A stretch of 24,174 nucleotides of DNA from NCBI GenBank assembly GCA_038251625.1, contig JBBSBE010000051.1:1-24174 (forward strand), written 5' to 3'. This stretch comes from JBBQXK01 sp038251625 (GTDB lineage: Bacteria > Pseudomonadota > Alphaproteobacteria > Rhodobacterales > Rhodobacteraceae). A program made the position numbers and the translations under genes. The stretch's first letter is position 1; each line of letters begins with the position of its first letter. The notes under the pieces are model-generated. The model was given only the letters and a program-made list of their open reading frames with translations, searched no databases and was not told where the DNA came from. Positions 8,683 through 16,295 of this stretch are shown here, in pieces.

Positions 8683-8759
8683 GGTTTCCCTTCCTGCCTT
8701 ACCAGGCATTCCTCGCGCCGACTGACATGGCCGCCATGACCACCCCGCGTATCGCCACC

Positions 8760-9707
8760 CTAGTCCACCGGCGTCAGAAGCGGGCGCCCGGTGAAATACG
8801 CCGACAGATTGTCGCGCATCAACTGGCCCATCGCCGTGCGCGTGGCGACAGTGCCACTGGCATGATGCGGCTGCAAAAGCACGCTGGGCAATGCCAGAAA
8901 GCGCGGGTCGAGCCGTGGCTCCCCCTCGAACACATCCAGCGCCGCCGATCCCAGCCGCCCGGATTCAAGCGCGTCCAGAAGCGCCGCCTCGTCGATATTG
9001 GCCGCGCGCGAGACGTTGATCAGCATCCCCTCAGGCCCCAGCGCCGCGATCACGTCGCGCCCCACGATGTGCCGCGTCTCGGCGGATGCGGCCAACGTGA
9101 CGAACAGGAAATCCGACCGCGCGGCCAGCGCCACGGGATCGGCCACGAAATCCCACGCCTCCGCCCCGGCCTTGGGTCCGCGTGCCGAATAGGCGATCTT
9201 CATCCCGAATCCCGTCAGCCTTTGTGCCACGGCCAGCCCGATCCGCCCCAGCCCCAGAACCCCGGCCCGCTGCCCCCAGACGCGGCGCTGCAACGGGTAG
9301 CCTCCGTTGGCGGCCCAGTCGCCCGACCGCGCCCAGGCATCGGCCCCCAGCATGCCCCGCGCCTGAACCAGCATCATTGCCACCGCCAGATCGGCCACAT
9401 CCCCCGTCAGCACATCGGGCGTGTTCGCCACCTTGATACTGCGCGCCCGCGCCGCCGCCATGTCCACCGCGTCATACCCCACGCCATAGACGGCAATCAC
9501 CTCCAGCGCCGGGCAGGCCGCGATCACGGCAGCACTGGCACCCAGGCCGCCCGACGTGGCAATCGCCCGCACGCGCGGCCCTGCCTCGGCCAGGAAACGG
9601 GCCTTGTCCGCCGCCTCGAAATAGCGGTGCACGGTGTAATCTGCATCCAGCGGCGCCTGATCCCGTTCGGGATAACTTCCCATCTGCAGGATCTCGGGTT
9701 TTGCCAT
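8760..9707 (-). CDS. D-isomer-specific 2-hydroxyacid dehydrogenase (2-ketogluconate or glyoxylate/hydroxypyruvate reductase type)
   Basis: A 315-residue D-2-hydroxyacid dehydrogenase. NAD(P)-binding motif GLGRIG (152-157); catalytic triad Arg234 (NVSRAANID), Glu263 (DVFEGEP) and His281 (LQPHHASGT). The subfamily reduces short or sugar-derived 2-oxoacids: glyoxylate, hydroxypyruvate or 2-ketogluconate. Gluconate genes on both sides favour 2-ketogluconate to gluconate. Glyoxylate reduction is an alternative worth keeping because two other clusters in the window make or use glyoxylate. The start ATG at 9707 has only a weak ribosome binding site; another ATG four codons upstream is possible. It is the first gene of the minus-strand group and divergent from the SDR gene with 95 bases between. 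Confidence 0.88.
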   Translation of the reverse strand: MAKPEILQMGSYPERDQAPLDADYTVHRYFEAADKARFLAEAGPRVRAIATSGGLGASAAVIAACPALEVIAVYGVGYDAVDMAAARARSIKVANTPDVLTGDVADLAVAMMLVQARGMLGADAWARSGDWAANGGYPLQRRVWGQRAGVLGLGRIGLAVAQRLTGFGMKIAYSARGPKAGAEAWDFVADPVALAARSDFLFVTLAASAETRHIVGRDVIAALGPEGMLINVSRAANIDEAALLDALESGRLGSAALDVFEGEPRLDPRFLALPSVLLQPHHASGTVATRTAMGQLMRDNLSAYFTGRPLLTPVD

Positions 9708-9802
9708 GGTCCGTTGCACTCCGCCGATTGGCCGTTACTGCTGTGGATACCATGGCCCCCTGCCCGATTCCGTGTCGAGCCCCTTTCCAGAAGGATCGCC
9801 CC

Positions 9803-10558
9803 ATGTCCCATCCGCTTTTCGATCTGGCCGGACGCCGCGCGCTCATCACCGGCTCATCGCAGGGGATCGGCTACGCCCTGGCAAAGGGCCTGACGGAAGC
9901 CGGGGCCGAGGTCGTGCTGAACGGGCGCGATGCGGCCAGGCTCTCGGCCGCCGCCGCCACCTTGCCCGGCACGCGCACCCTTGCTTTCGACGCCACCGAC
10001 CACCACGCCGTCCGCACGGCGGTGGATGGGTTCGAGACCGCGATTGGCCCCATCGACATCCTGATCAACAACGCCGGGATGCAACACCGCGCCCCGCTCG
10101 AGGATTTCCCGCCCGAAGCGTTCGAGCGTCTGCTGCAAACCAACATCGCCTCGGTGTTTCACGTGGGCCAGGCCGTCGCCCGCCACATGATCGTGCGGCG
10201 CAGGGGCAAGATCATCAACATCGCCAGCGTGCAAACCGCCCTCGCCCGCCCGTCCATCGCCCCCTACACGGCCACCAAGGGCGCCGTCGGCAATCTGACG
10301 AAGGGCATGGCAACAGATTGGGCGCGCCACGGCCTGAACTGCAACGGCATCGCACCCGGCTACTTCGACACGCCCCTCAACGCGGCCCTTGTGGCCGACC
10401 CCGCCTTTACCAGCTGGCTGGAAAAGCGCACGCCCGCCGGGCGCTGGGGCCGGGTGGAAGAGCTTGTCGGCGCCGCGGTCTTCCTTGCCTCCGATGCCGC
10501 GAGCTTCGTCAACGGTCACATCCTTTACGTGGATGGCGGCATCACGGCCTCGCTCTGA
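9803..10558 (+). CDS. idnO: Short-chain dehydrogenase, gluconate 5-dehydrogenase type
   Basis: A 251-residue classical SDR. Cofactor motif TGSSQGIG (16-23), NNAG (89-92), catalytic Ser142, Tyr155 and Lys159 (IAPYTATKG), and the C-terminal LASDAASFVNGHILYVDGG. Similarity in layout and the directly coupled gluconokinase suggest interconversion of 5-ketogluconate and gluconate, as IdnO does. The ATG at 9803 has AAGGA about seven bases upstream. The stop codon shares its last base with the next gene's start (TGATG), indicating translational coupling. In the 95-base divergent gap, TGG-ATA-CCA at 9744-9752 resembles half-sites used by GntR-family regulators, but no regulator gene lies beside it. 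Other polyol or sugar-acid substrates cannot be excluded. Confidence 0.85.
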   Translation: MSHPLFDLAGRRALITGSSQGIGYALAKGLTEAGAEVVLNGRDAARLSAAAATLPGTRTLAFDATDHHAVRTAVDGFETAIGPIDILINNAGMQHRAPLEDFPPEAFERLLQTNIASVFHVGQAVARHMIVRRRGKIINIASVQTALARPSIAPYTATKGAVGNLTKGMATDWARHGLNCNGIAPGYFDTPLNAALVADPAFTSWLEKRTPAGRWGRVEELVGAAVFLASDAASFVNGHILYVDGGITASL

Positions 10559-11052
10559 TGCTGCGGGTGGTTCTGATGGGTGTCGCGGGCAGCGGCAAAT
10601 CCACCGTGGGGGTGGCTCTCGCTGCCGCCACGGGCATTCCCTACCACGACGGCGACGATCTGCACCCTGCCGCCAATGTCGCGAAAATGAAGGCGGGCCA
10701 GCCCCTTGCCGATGCCGACCGCTGGCCGTGGCTTGACCGCGTGGCCACCGACCTGCGCCAGAACGCCCCCCTTCTCATCGGCTGCTCGGCCTTGCGAAAC
10801 GCCTACCGTGATCGCATCCGATCCGGCGCGGGCGGGCCCGTCCGCTTTGTCTACCTTGCTGGCACGCGCGCGGTCATCGCGGCGCGCATGGCCGCGCGCA
10901 CGGGGCATTTCATGCCGATGGCATTGCTCGATAGCCAGTTCGCCACGCTTGAACCGCCGGGGCCCGAAGACGCACTGACCATAAACATCGACCAGCCCCT
11001 CGAAGCCATCATAGCCGCCATCGCAACCGACCTGCGCGCGGCCAAGCCGTAA
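10558..11052 (+). CDS. gntK: Gluconokinase
   Basis: A 164-residue kinase, the normal length for the GntK/IdnK family. P-loop GVAGSGKST (8-16), YHDGDDLHPAANVAKMKAG (29-47), which is the family gluconate-site signature, and ARTGHFMPMALLDSQFATLE (about 117-136). It phosphorylates gluconate to 6-phosphogluconate, which enters the Entner-Doudoroff or pentose phosphate pathway. It starts on the stop codon of the SDR gene (TGATG), so the two are co-translated. It converges with the SARP-like regulator gene, with 16 bases between the stops. Confidence 0.93.
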   Translation: MLRVVLMGVAGSGKSTVGVALAAATGIPYHDGDDLHPAANVAKMKAGQPLADADRWPWLDRVATDLRQNAPLLIGCSALRNAYRDRIRSGAGGPVRFVYLAGTRAVIAARMAARTGHFMPMALLDSQFATLEPPGPEDALTINIDQPLEAIIAAIATDLRAAKP

Positions 11053-11072
11053 GGCCCCGAAGGCCGCCTTAC
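11049..11072. terminator. Convergent hairpin holding both stop codons
   Basis: GTAAGGC (11049-11055) and GCCTTAC (11066-11072) can pair, with a 10-base loop that itself contains GGCC. The TAA stops of gluconokinase (plus) and the SARP-like regulator (minus) lie in opposite arms. There is no T-run, so termination on either strand is uncertain. Confidence 0.35.
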
Positions 11073-12679
11073 ATCAGCTTGCGGATCTCTTTCAGCATGC
11101 CCGTCTTGCGCAAGGTCCGCACCGGGTAATCGGGGTCACCCAGCATCCGGTCGAGCGTAAAGCCGGGCTCCAGCGCCTCAAGGCGGGATTTCATGTCATG
11201 CGCGCGGTCAAGATCGCCGCGCTGGGCGTGCAGCGACATCAGATAGCGATAGGCCGGCCGCAGCGAAGGCGCGCCAAAGGCCGCCGCTTCCGCTGCGGCG
11301 ATCCCTTCGGTGTAGCGCCCTGTCGCCACACAGACAGTCGCGTGATGCGCATCCCACCAGTGGCGAAACTGCGACCGGCTGGCAATGGCACGGCCAAGGC
11401 GCGACAGCTCGTATGCCTCTTCCCCGCTGCCAGCCAGCATCTTGGCCACAGCCATCGCCTGAATGGCAAAGGGGTTGCGCGGGTTTTCCGAGATCGCCTG
11501 CTTCGCGGCGTCCCCCGCCGCCCGCGCATCGCCGAAAAGCATCGCGCGCGTCTGTGCCACCAGCGCCTTGACGGTCGCATTGCCCTCGTCCCGCTCCAGC
11601 GCGTGCTGGGTCAGACGTTCGGCCAGATCGTGCAACTCGGCCTTGCGCGACAGCGGCATCTCGATGGCGGTGACCATCTGCAAAAGCCCGCGCCAGGCCA
11701 GATGGACCGGATTTTCCTCAACCTCCCAGGCCTGCTCCATCAACCGGTCAGCTTCGGCCAACTGCCCTTCGTTGAACGAAAACATCCGGTGCAGCGCCAG
11801 CTGCCCCAACGCCGCCGATTTCGAGGCGGGGCGCCCAAGCCCGATCATGTGGGGCACCTTGGCAATCGTGCGCTCCGCCGCTTCCCAAGCAGCGCGGATC
11901 AGGTCTTCGCTGCCGATAAGCGAGGATGCGGTACCGGTAAAGCGGCAATCCTTGGCGAAAAGCACGCGGCCCGTCGGCACATGCGTGACGCGGATATAGG
12001 CAAGGCAGATGCCGTTGTCCTCGACCACATTGCACAGGATGTCGATGTCGCATTCGGTGGCGGCACGGTCGGGCAGGCGGGTGACGGTGGCCGCCGTCAC
12101 CTGATCGGCGATCTCGCTTGCGATGCGCGCGGCCACGATCTCGGCCACCATGGCAGACCCGGTACCGGGCAGGTTTGCCGTGCCGATCCGGATCGAGATC
12201 GGCGTTGCGGGCGCGGCCTCGGGCAGAGCGGCGGCAATGGCGGCAGCCCCGGTCGGCGCGCGGCGGCGCATCCCCTCAATCCAGCGTTGGAAGGCCGGGT
12301 CGCGGATCGAAAGGCCTTCCAGGAATTCCGATCCTGCCGTCTCGGGGGCCACGCGGAACGCGCCCTTGGCAAGCTCCACCCATTCGCGGTCAGCGGTCAG
12401 GTGCTCGCCCCGGCTGCCCAGCGCCTTGCGCAGATCGACCAGCGCCTGACGCAGGCTACCCGCCGCCTGCTGGGGGCCACGGTCGCTCCAAAGCCGTTCT
12501 TCGATCCAGCGGCGCGCGCGGCGCTGGTCGTTCGCGGTCAGAAGCAGCGCCATGATCGCGCGGGCCTTGTGCGGCTTCGGCGTCAGGTCGGCACCATCGG
12601 GCGCGGTCATCGCAAAGGGACCGTGCAACACGACGTCAACCGGCCCTTCGGGCTGCGCGGGATGTCCGGCGTTGGTCAT
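11069..12679 (-). CDS. SARP/BTAD-like winged-helix regulator with TPR-type C-terminus
   Basis: A 536-residue protein. Residues ~13-110 form an OmpR/SARP-type DNA-binding domain (VLHGPFAMTAPDG, then KARAIMALLLTAN, WIEERLWSDR, AGSLRQALVDLRKALG). A central part (~170-290, IRIGTANLPGTGS...) resembles the TolB/adenylate-cyclase linker of similar one-component regulators. The last ~240 residues are helical with TPR-like periodicity (AEADRLMEQAWEVEENPVHL, EAYELSRLGRAIASRSQFR). No membrane segment or receiver domain, so it likely senses an intracellular ligand or partner. Start at 12679 or 12682 (GAGGGA just upstream); the reading can extend to 12733 but lacks a ribosome site. It is divergent from the GTQ-repeat protein gene, which is its most probable target; function unknown. 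Confidence 0.8.
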   Translation of the reverse strand: MTNAGHPAQPEGPVDVVLHGPFAMTAPDGADLTPKPHKARAIMALLLTANDQRRARRWIEERLWSDRGPQQAAGSLRQALVDLRKALGSRGEHLTADREWVELAKGAFRVAPETAGSEFLEGLSIRDPAFQRWIEGMRRRAPTGAAAIAAALPEAAPATPISIRIGTANLPGTGSAMVAEIVAARIASEIADQVTAATVTRLPDRAATECDIDILCNVVEDNGICLAYIRVTHVPTGRVLFAKDCRFTGTASSLIGSEDLIRAAWEAAERTIAKVPHMIGLGRPASKSAALGQLALHRMFSFNEGQLAEADRLMEQAWEVEENPVHLAWRGLLQMVTAIEMPLSRKAELHDLAERLTQHALERDEGNATVKALVAQTRAMLFGDARAAGDAAKQAISENPRNPFAIQAMAVAKMLAGSGEEAYELSRLGRAIASRSQFRHWWDAHHATVCVATGRYTEGIAAAEAAAFGAPSLRPAYRYLMSLHAQRGDLDRAHDMKSRLEALEPGFTLDRMLGDPDYPVRTLRKTGMLKEIRKLM

Positions 12680-12722
12680 CATTCCCTCGTGCGGTGCTCC
12701 TTGCCGCAGCGTCACTGTAACA

Positions 12723-12763
12723 TTTTGACACATCCGCGGATAGGCCGAAGGCGACCGTCAAAA
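12723..12763. promoter_or_regulatory. Spaced inverted repeat in the regulator / GTQ-protein intergenic region
   Basis: TTTTGAC (12723-12729) and GTCAAAA (12757-12763) are perfect 7-base inverted copies 34 bases apart (about three helical turns), in the divergent gap upstream of the SARP-like regulator and the GTQ-repeat gene. They could be operator half-sites or two divergent -35-like elements. The evidence is symmetry and position only. Confidence 0.35.
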
Positions 12764-12864
12764 CACCGTAAATTTCTTGCACCCCGGGTCATCGTGCTTT
12801 GCTCCCGACCGCCGTGCCACCTAGGAAGGAAAGAAGCGAAATAGCACCGGTTCGGAGGTTTTAG

Positions 12865-13941
12865 ATGGGCACGCAAGGGACGCAGGGCACCCAAGGGACC
12901 CAAGGCACGCAAGGCACCCAAGGGACGCAAGGCACGCAGGGAACCCAGGGAACCCAGGGAACCCAAAGCGCAGGCGGATCGGGCGGGCCCTATGTATCCT
13001 CGGCGCTTCTCTCCTCGCGTGACGGGATCGCGCGGCACTGGACCGGGGCCATCGCCGCCACGCAAGACAACGCCGTTCCGGGCGGGTGGGATGCGTTCCG
13101 CAAGATGCAGGAAGGGCCGCAGGCGGCGGTCCTCGATCACGAACTTGGCCTGTGTGCCGGGCTTGCGCTGCCCGACGGGCAGACGGGCGAGGTGGTCTCG
13201 GGCGTCGCGGCAGGGGCTGCGGTTGTGCGGCTGGTCCGGCCCGCCTTCACGCCCGCGCTCGTGACCGCACAGATGCAGCTTTTGCGCAGCTACGCCGATC
13301 TGCGGCTTGACCGGATGGCCGAGATTCAGGTGCAGACCGGCGACATTGTCAGCTTCTTTGGGGCATTGGGTTACCTTGACCGGGTCGCGACCAAACGATC
13401 GCTGGAACTGATCTGGGCGCTTTTGCGCCTCGTCGGGCGGGTGGAGATGCGGCTCAAGATGCATTTCGACCTGCCGCGCCCGATCACCCACGGGCCCGAC
13501 CTGCAACCGATCATCCAGACGCCCGGCCACGGATCCTGGCCCTCTGGCCATGCGACCGAGGCTTTTGCGGTTGCCACGCTCTTTTCTGCGCTTTCGGGCG
13601 GCGGCACGGTCGATGCCGGGGCCGAGGTTGCGGCGCGGGCGCCCGCCATGCGCCTTGCCGCACGGATCGCGACAAACCGGACGGTGGCGGGCGTGCATTA
13701 TCCCACCGACAGCATGGCCGGTGCGGTTCTGGGCCTCGGGATCGGCGAGATGCTGGTGAACTGGCTCTCCGGTCAACCCACCACGCCGATGCGTCTCTTT
13801 GATGGCAGCGGGTTTGATGGCGATTTCGATCTGGCCGCACTCGAAGCGGTGCTGGCCGGTGCTGCCACCGCCACGTTCACCACACCAGCCTCGCCGGTGC
13901 TTGCCAGCATGTGGCAGGTGGCCGCGTCCGAGTGGCCGTAA
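12865..13941 (+). CDS. PAP2/vanadium-haloperoxidase-superfamily protein with N-terminal Gly-Thr-Gln repeats
   Basis: A 358-residue protein. Residues 2-34 are eleven GTQ triplets, then a glycine/serine linker and a helical domain. The active-site signature of the PAP2/vanadium haloperoxidase fold is complete: K198-x6-R205-P206, P226-S-G-H229, and R272-x5-H278-x3-D282. This pocket binds phosphate or vanadate, so the enzyme is either an acid phosphatase or a vanadate-dependent peroxidase; sequence alone does not decide. No signal peptide or obvious membrane helix, unlike lipid-phosphate phosphatases, which fits the soluble haloperoxidase-like branch. GGAGG lies six bases before the ATG. It is divergent from the SARP-like regulator and followed by a strong terminator, so it is transcribed alone. 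The role of the repeat tract is unknown. Confidence 0.85.
   Translation: MGTQGTQGTQGTQGTQGTQGTQGTQGTQGTQGTQSAGGSGGPYVSSALLSSRDGIARHWTGAIAATQDNAVPGGWDAFRKMQEGPQAAVLDHELGLCAGLALPDGQTGEVVSGVAAGAAVVRLVRPAFTPALVTAQMQLLRSYADLRLDRMAEIQVQTGDIVSFFGALGYLDRVATKRSLELIWALLRLVGRVEMRLKMHFDLPRPITHGPDLQPIIQTPGHGSWPSGHATEAFAVATLFSALSGGGTVDAGAEVAARAPAMRLAARIATNRTVAGVHYPTDSMAGAVLGLGIGEMLVNWLSGQPTTPMRLFDGSGFDGDFDLAALEAVLAGAATATFTTPASPVLASMWQVAASEWP
12868..12966 (+). repeat. Eleven 9-base units encoding (Gly-Thr-Gln)11
   Basis: Eleven in-frame units of nine bases, of the form GGN-ACS-CAR, start directly after the ATG. Third positions vary (GGC/GGG/GGA, ACG/ACC, CAA/CAG) while the encoded triplet never does, which indicates selection on the peptide. 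The last three units, with GGA-ACC, look like a more recent duplication. Gly-X-Y periodicity is collagen-like, though without proline. Confidence 0.95.
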
Positions 13942-13987
13942 AAGGCCATCCAGGCCGCCGGGGGTTCAGGCGTTCGTAAAGAGTGAG

Positions 13988-14027
13988 GCGCGCCCGCTTC
14001 CGTCAGGAAACGGGCGCGCGCGTTTTT
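13988..14027 (+). terminator. Intrinsic terminator after the GTQ-repeat gene
   Basis: Stem GCGCGCCCG / CGGGCGCGC (13988-13996 with 14011-14019) extended past one mismatch by TTCC/GGAA around a GTCA loop, followed by GCG and TTTTT at 14023-14027. This is a clear rho-independent terminator for the plus strand. The T-run touches the stop codon of the convergent protease gene. Confidence 0.85.
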
Positions 14028-16078
14028 CAGACTGCGGGTTCAGGCGCGCGCGCCGGGATCGGGCCGGTCAGAAGCCCTGCACCGATCCGCGCGGGCGCAG
14101 CAGGCGCAGCCGGATCGCCCCATTCTGCCAGCAGATCGGCAATCTCCGCCGGGCCGGGCGCAGGCGGATTGCCGTGATCGTCCAGCCGCCGCGCCACCGC
14201 ACGCGCGGCACGCGCCGCCGCTACCGATGTGCCGTCCAGCCGGTATGCGGCGCCCGAATTGGTGCCCGCCCCGATCACGCCCCAAAGCCCGCGCGACCGG
14301 TCGGACACCGCGGCAAGCGTGGGGCCGGGGATCGTGTACGTGGCCCCCTCACCCGAATAGAGCGCCGCCCCCAGCGTATCATTCCGCGCCGCACCGACCG
14401 ACAGAAGGCAGGTTGAAGGCGAGGTGACGAAACTCGAATGCGTGCCCGCACGGGTGATGGGGCATCCCGGTTCGGGCGCGCCCGATCCTTGCGTCTCCAC
14501 GTCCCACCCCTCGGCCAGCGGATGGTCGAGATAGCTTTGCCGCCCGCGCGGCTTGCGCCCGGCCAGCGTCTCGTCGCGCTGCACTTCGGCGCGCAGCGGG
14601 ATCTCGGCGCCAGAGGTGGCGGTCAGCGCGATGGCCCAGGCCCCGTGCGGCGCCAGCGGGCGAAAGCCATCCTCGACCGTGGGCGCCATCGCGATGACCC
14701 CATGCGCGGGGGTGATGACACCCGGCGCGGTGGTGCGGGGGCCGATATGGTAATAGCGCCCCACGGTGCGACCGACGGCATCGGTGATGCGGCGGCTGGT
14801 GTTTGCGGGGATGGGCCCCAGCGCCTGCGGCCCCGCCGCACCCGGCGCAGTGATGGTCAGGCCAAGGCGCGCCATGTCGGGCGCATGATCGGGGCGCATC
14901 TCCAGATAGGACGCGGTCCGGTCGTCCGGCGGCAGGCGCCAGTCGAACCCTTGCGGCGCGGCCCCCGCGTGCATCCGCGCCGCCTGCCGCGTGCGGCGGC
15001 TGTTGCCGAAGGCGAAGACCACGCGCACAGAGCGCCCGGTGCGCAACTGCCATCTCTCGCAGGCCTGCGCGACCAGCGCCTCGATGGCCTTGGTGCCATC
15101 CTTCGGCCCGGCAAAGGTGGCGAAAGAGATCACGATGACCAGGGGCGCCTTGGCGCTGATCGCCTCGGCCTGCCGCAGGCACCAATGCACACCGCGAATG
15201 ATCATCGGCTCGGCTTGGGTGCCTGCGGTGTTGTCCACGGCCTCGGGTGGCAGTTGCACGCCAAGCAGCGGCCAGTCCAGCGCCGGATCGGCGCTGTCAG
15301 GATCGGCCCCGGCGGCGGTATCCAGAACATGGGTGCCATGGCTGAACCCCATCTCGGTGGCGCGCCACGCACCGGGCTCCAGCAGACCCTGGTTGATGCG
15401 CTGATACTCCTCGCCCTCTTCCAGCCGGTCGCCTTGCGCCAGCAACCCGTTGATCTCGCCCGCCGTCACCACGCGCCCCGCCTGCACGAACCCCGGACCA
15501 AAGGGGCCGGGAACGGTGCGGAAGGCTTGCAGCCAGACCGCATGAAACCGCGTGACCGTGCCCCCGGGCGCGCCAGCATCGGCGCGCCGGAAGCGGGCGT
15601 TCAGAAACCCGATGCCATCGTCAATGGCTGCCACGATCGGCGCCACCCGCCGGGGTGGCGCGACGGCGCGGGAGGTCTTGATCGGATAAGCCGGGCGGGT
15701 CGCGCGCGGCTGGCACAGGCGACGGCCAAGTTGCAGCACCTCCAGCGCCTCGCCGAACTGGCGCTCGATTCGCAAGGGATCGGCATCGGGCCAGAAAAGG
15801 GTAAAGGGCGTGTCGTCGGCGGGCAGACCTGCCTTGGTGCCCTCTGCCTCTTCCGCCCCCGCTTCGGCGATCAGATCGCCCTTGGCAAGACCCGCCCGCA
15901 GCACCTCTTGCGCAGCGCCGAAGGCATCGGTGGCCTTGACAGGGCGCAGACGCACGAGCGCCGGTTGCAACAGCACAGGCTCGCAATCGCCGGGGGCCTC
16001 GGGCGCAAGGGCACGCGACCAGTGATCATAGGCGCTGTCCCAGCGGGCGATCGGCTCGGCTTCTGTCTCTGGCGTCAT
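14027..16078 (-). CDS. Subtilisin-like (S8) serine peptidase, apparently cytoplasmic
   Basis: A 683-residue protein with the S8 catalytic triad in order: Asp153 (VAAIDDGIGF), His247 (GFSHGTHVLD), Ser618 (RLDGTSVAAARA). The interval between His and Ser, about 370 residues, is long for the family and contains an insert (roughly 330-560) that I do not recognise, including a beta-rich stretch around GRYYHIGPRTTAPG. There is no signal peptide, propeptide or membrane segment: the chain starts MTPETEAEPIARWDSAYDHW. GGAGG precedes the ATG at 16078; longer readings lack a start site. It converges with the GTQ-repeat gene and diverges from the YebE-like gene. A cytoplasmic S8 protease near a SARP-like regulator suggests processing or defence, but its substrate is unknown. 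Confidence 0.87.
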   Translation of the reverse strand: MTPETEAEPIARWDSAYDHWSRALAPEAPGDCEPVLLQPALVRLRPVKATDAFGAAQEVLRAGLAKGDLIAEAGAEEAEGTKAGLPADDTPFTLFWPDADPLRIERQFGEALEVLQLGRRLCQPRATRPAYPIKTSRAVAPPRRVAPIVAAIDDGIGFLNARFRRADAGAPGGTVTRFHAVWLQAFRTVPGPFGPGFVQAGRVVTAGEINGLLAQGDRLEEGEEYQRINQGLLEPGAWRATEMGFSHGTHVLDTAAGADPDSADPALDWPLLGVQLPPEAVDNTAGTQAEPMIIRGVHWCLRQAEAISAKAPLVIVISFATFAGPKDGTKAIEALVAQACERWQLRTGRSVRVVFAFGNSRRTRQAARMHAGAAPQGFDWRLPPDDRTASYLEMRPDHAPDMARLGLTITAPGAAGPQALGPIPANTSRRITDAVGRTVGRYYHIGPRTTAPGVITPAHGVIAMAPTVEDGFRPLAPHGAWAIALTATSGAEIPLRAEVQRDETLAGRKPRGRQSYLDHPLAEGWDVETQGSGAPEPGCPITRAGTHSSFVTSPSTCLLSVGAARNDTLGAALYSGEGATYTIPGPTLAAVSDRSRGLWGVIGAGTNSGAAYRLDGTSVAAARAARAVARRLDDHGNPPAPGPAEIADLLAEWGDPAAPAAPARIGAGLLTGPIPARAPEPAV

Positions 16079-16235
16079 GGCATCCTCCGGATTGGGGCCA
16101 AGTATGCCGCCACCGGCTGCCCCCTGCCACCCGCCCGCGCCGGGTTTGACGCAACTTTCACGCGGGCAACACCGCTGCCTTCCGGGCCTTCGGCAAAGCC
16201 ACGGGCCCGGGCACGCGCGACAACCCGCCACAGCA

Positions 16236-16264
16236 ATTGAACCCGTCGCCCCGCCTGCCCATAT
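16236..16264 (+). promoter_or_regulatory. Possible RpoH (heat-shock) promoter of the YebE-like gene
   Basis: ATTGAAC (16236-16242), 14 bases, then GCCCATAT (16257-16264). The second block matches seven of eight bases of the sigma-32 -10 consensus CCCCATnT and the first has the TTGAA core, at normal spacing. As a sigma-70 promoter the same sequence is poor. Located 32 bases before the ATG at 16296. Confidence 0.4.
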
Positions 16265-16295
16265 CGCGGGGGAAAAGCACCCCGAGGAGGGCAGG

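Noticed and set aside
9704..9755. Inverted CCATGGT / ACCATGG pair in the divergent gluconate promoter region
   Set aside because: One arm overlaps the dehydrogenase start codon (CAT within CCATGG) and the spacing of 38 bases is unremarkable; most likely chance.
12680..12733. Upstream start for the SARP-like regulator
   Set aside because: No ribosome binding site at 12733, while GAGGGA precedes the ATGs at 12679/12682; the extension lies in the promoter region and overlaps the TTTTGAC half-site.
12868..12966. CRISPR-like or VNTR array
   Set aside because: Units are nine bases, directly adjacent, without spacers and in frame; this is a coding repeat, not CRISPR.
12712..13776. Minus-strand open frame of about 354 codons antisense to the GTQ-repeat gene
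   Set aside because: The plus strand has a complete active-site signature, a ribosome site and a terminator; the minus frame is low-complexity Leu/Gly/Ser/Arg and is a by-product of the repeats and GC content.
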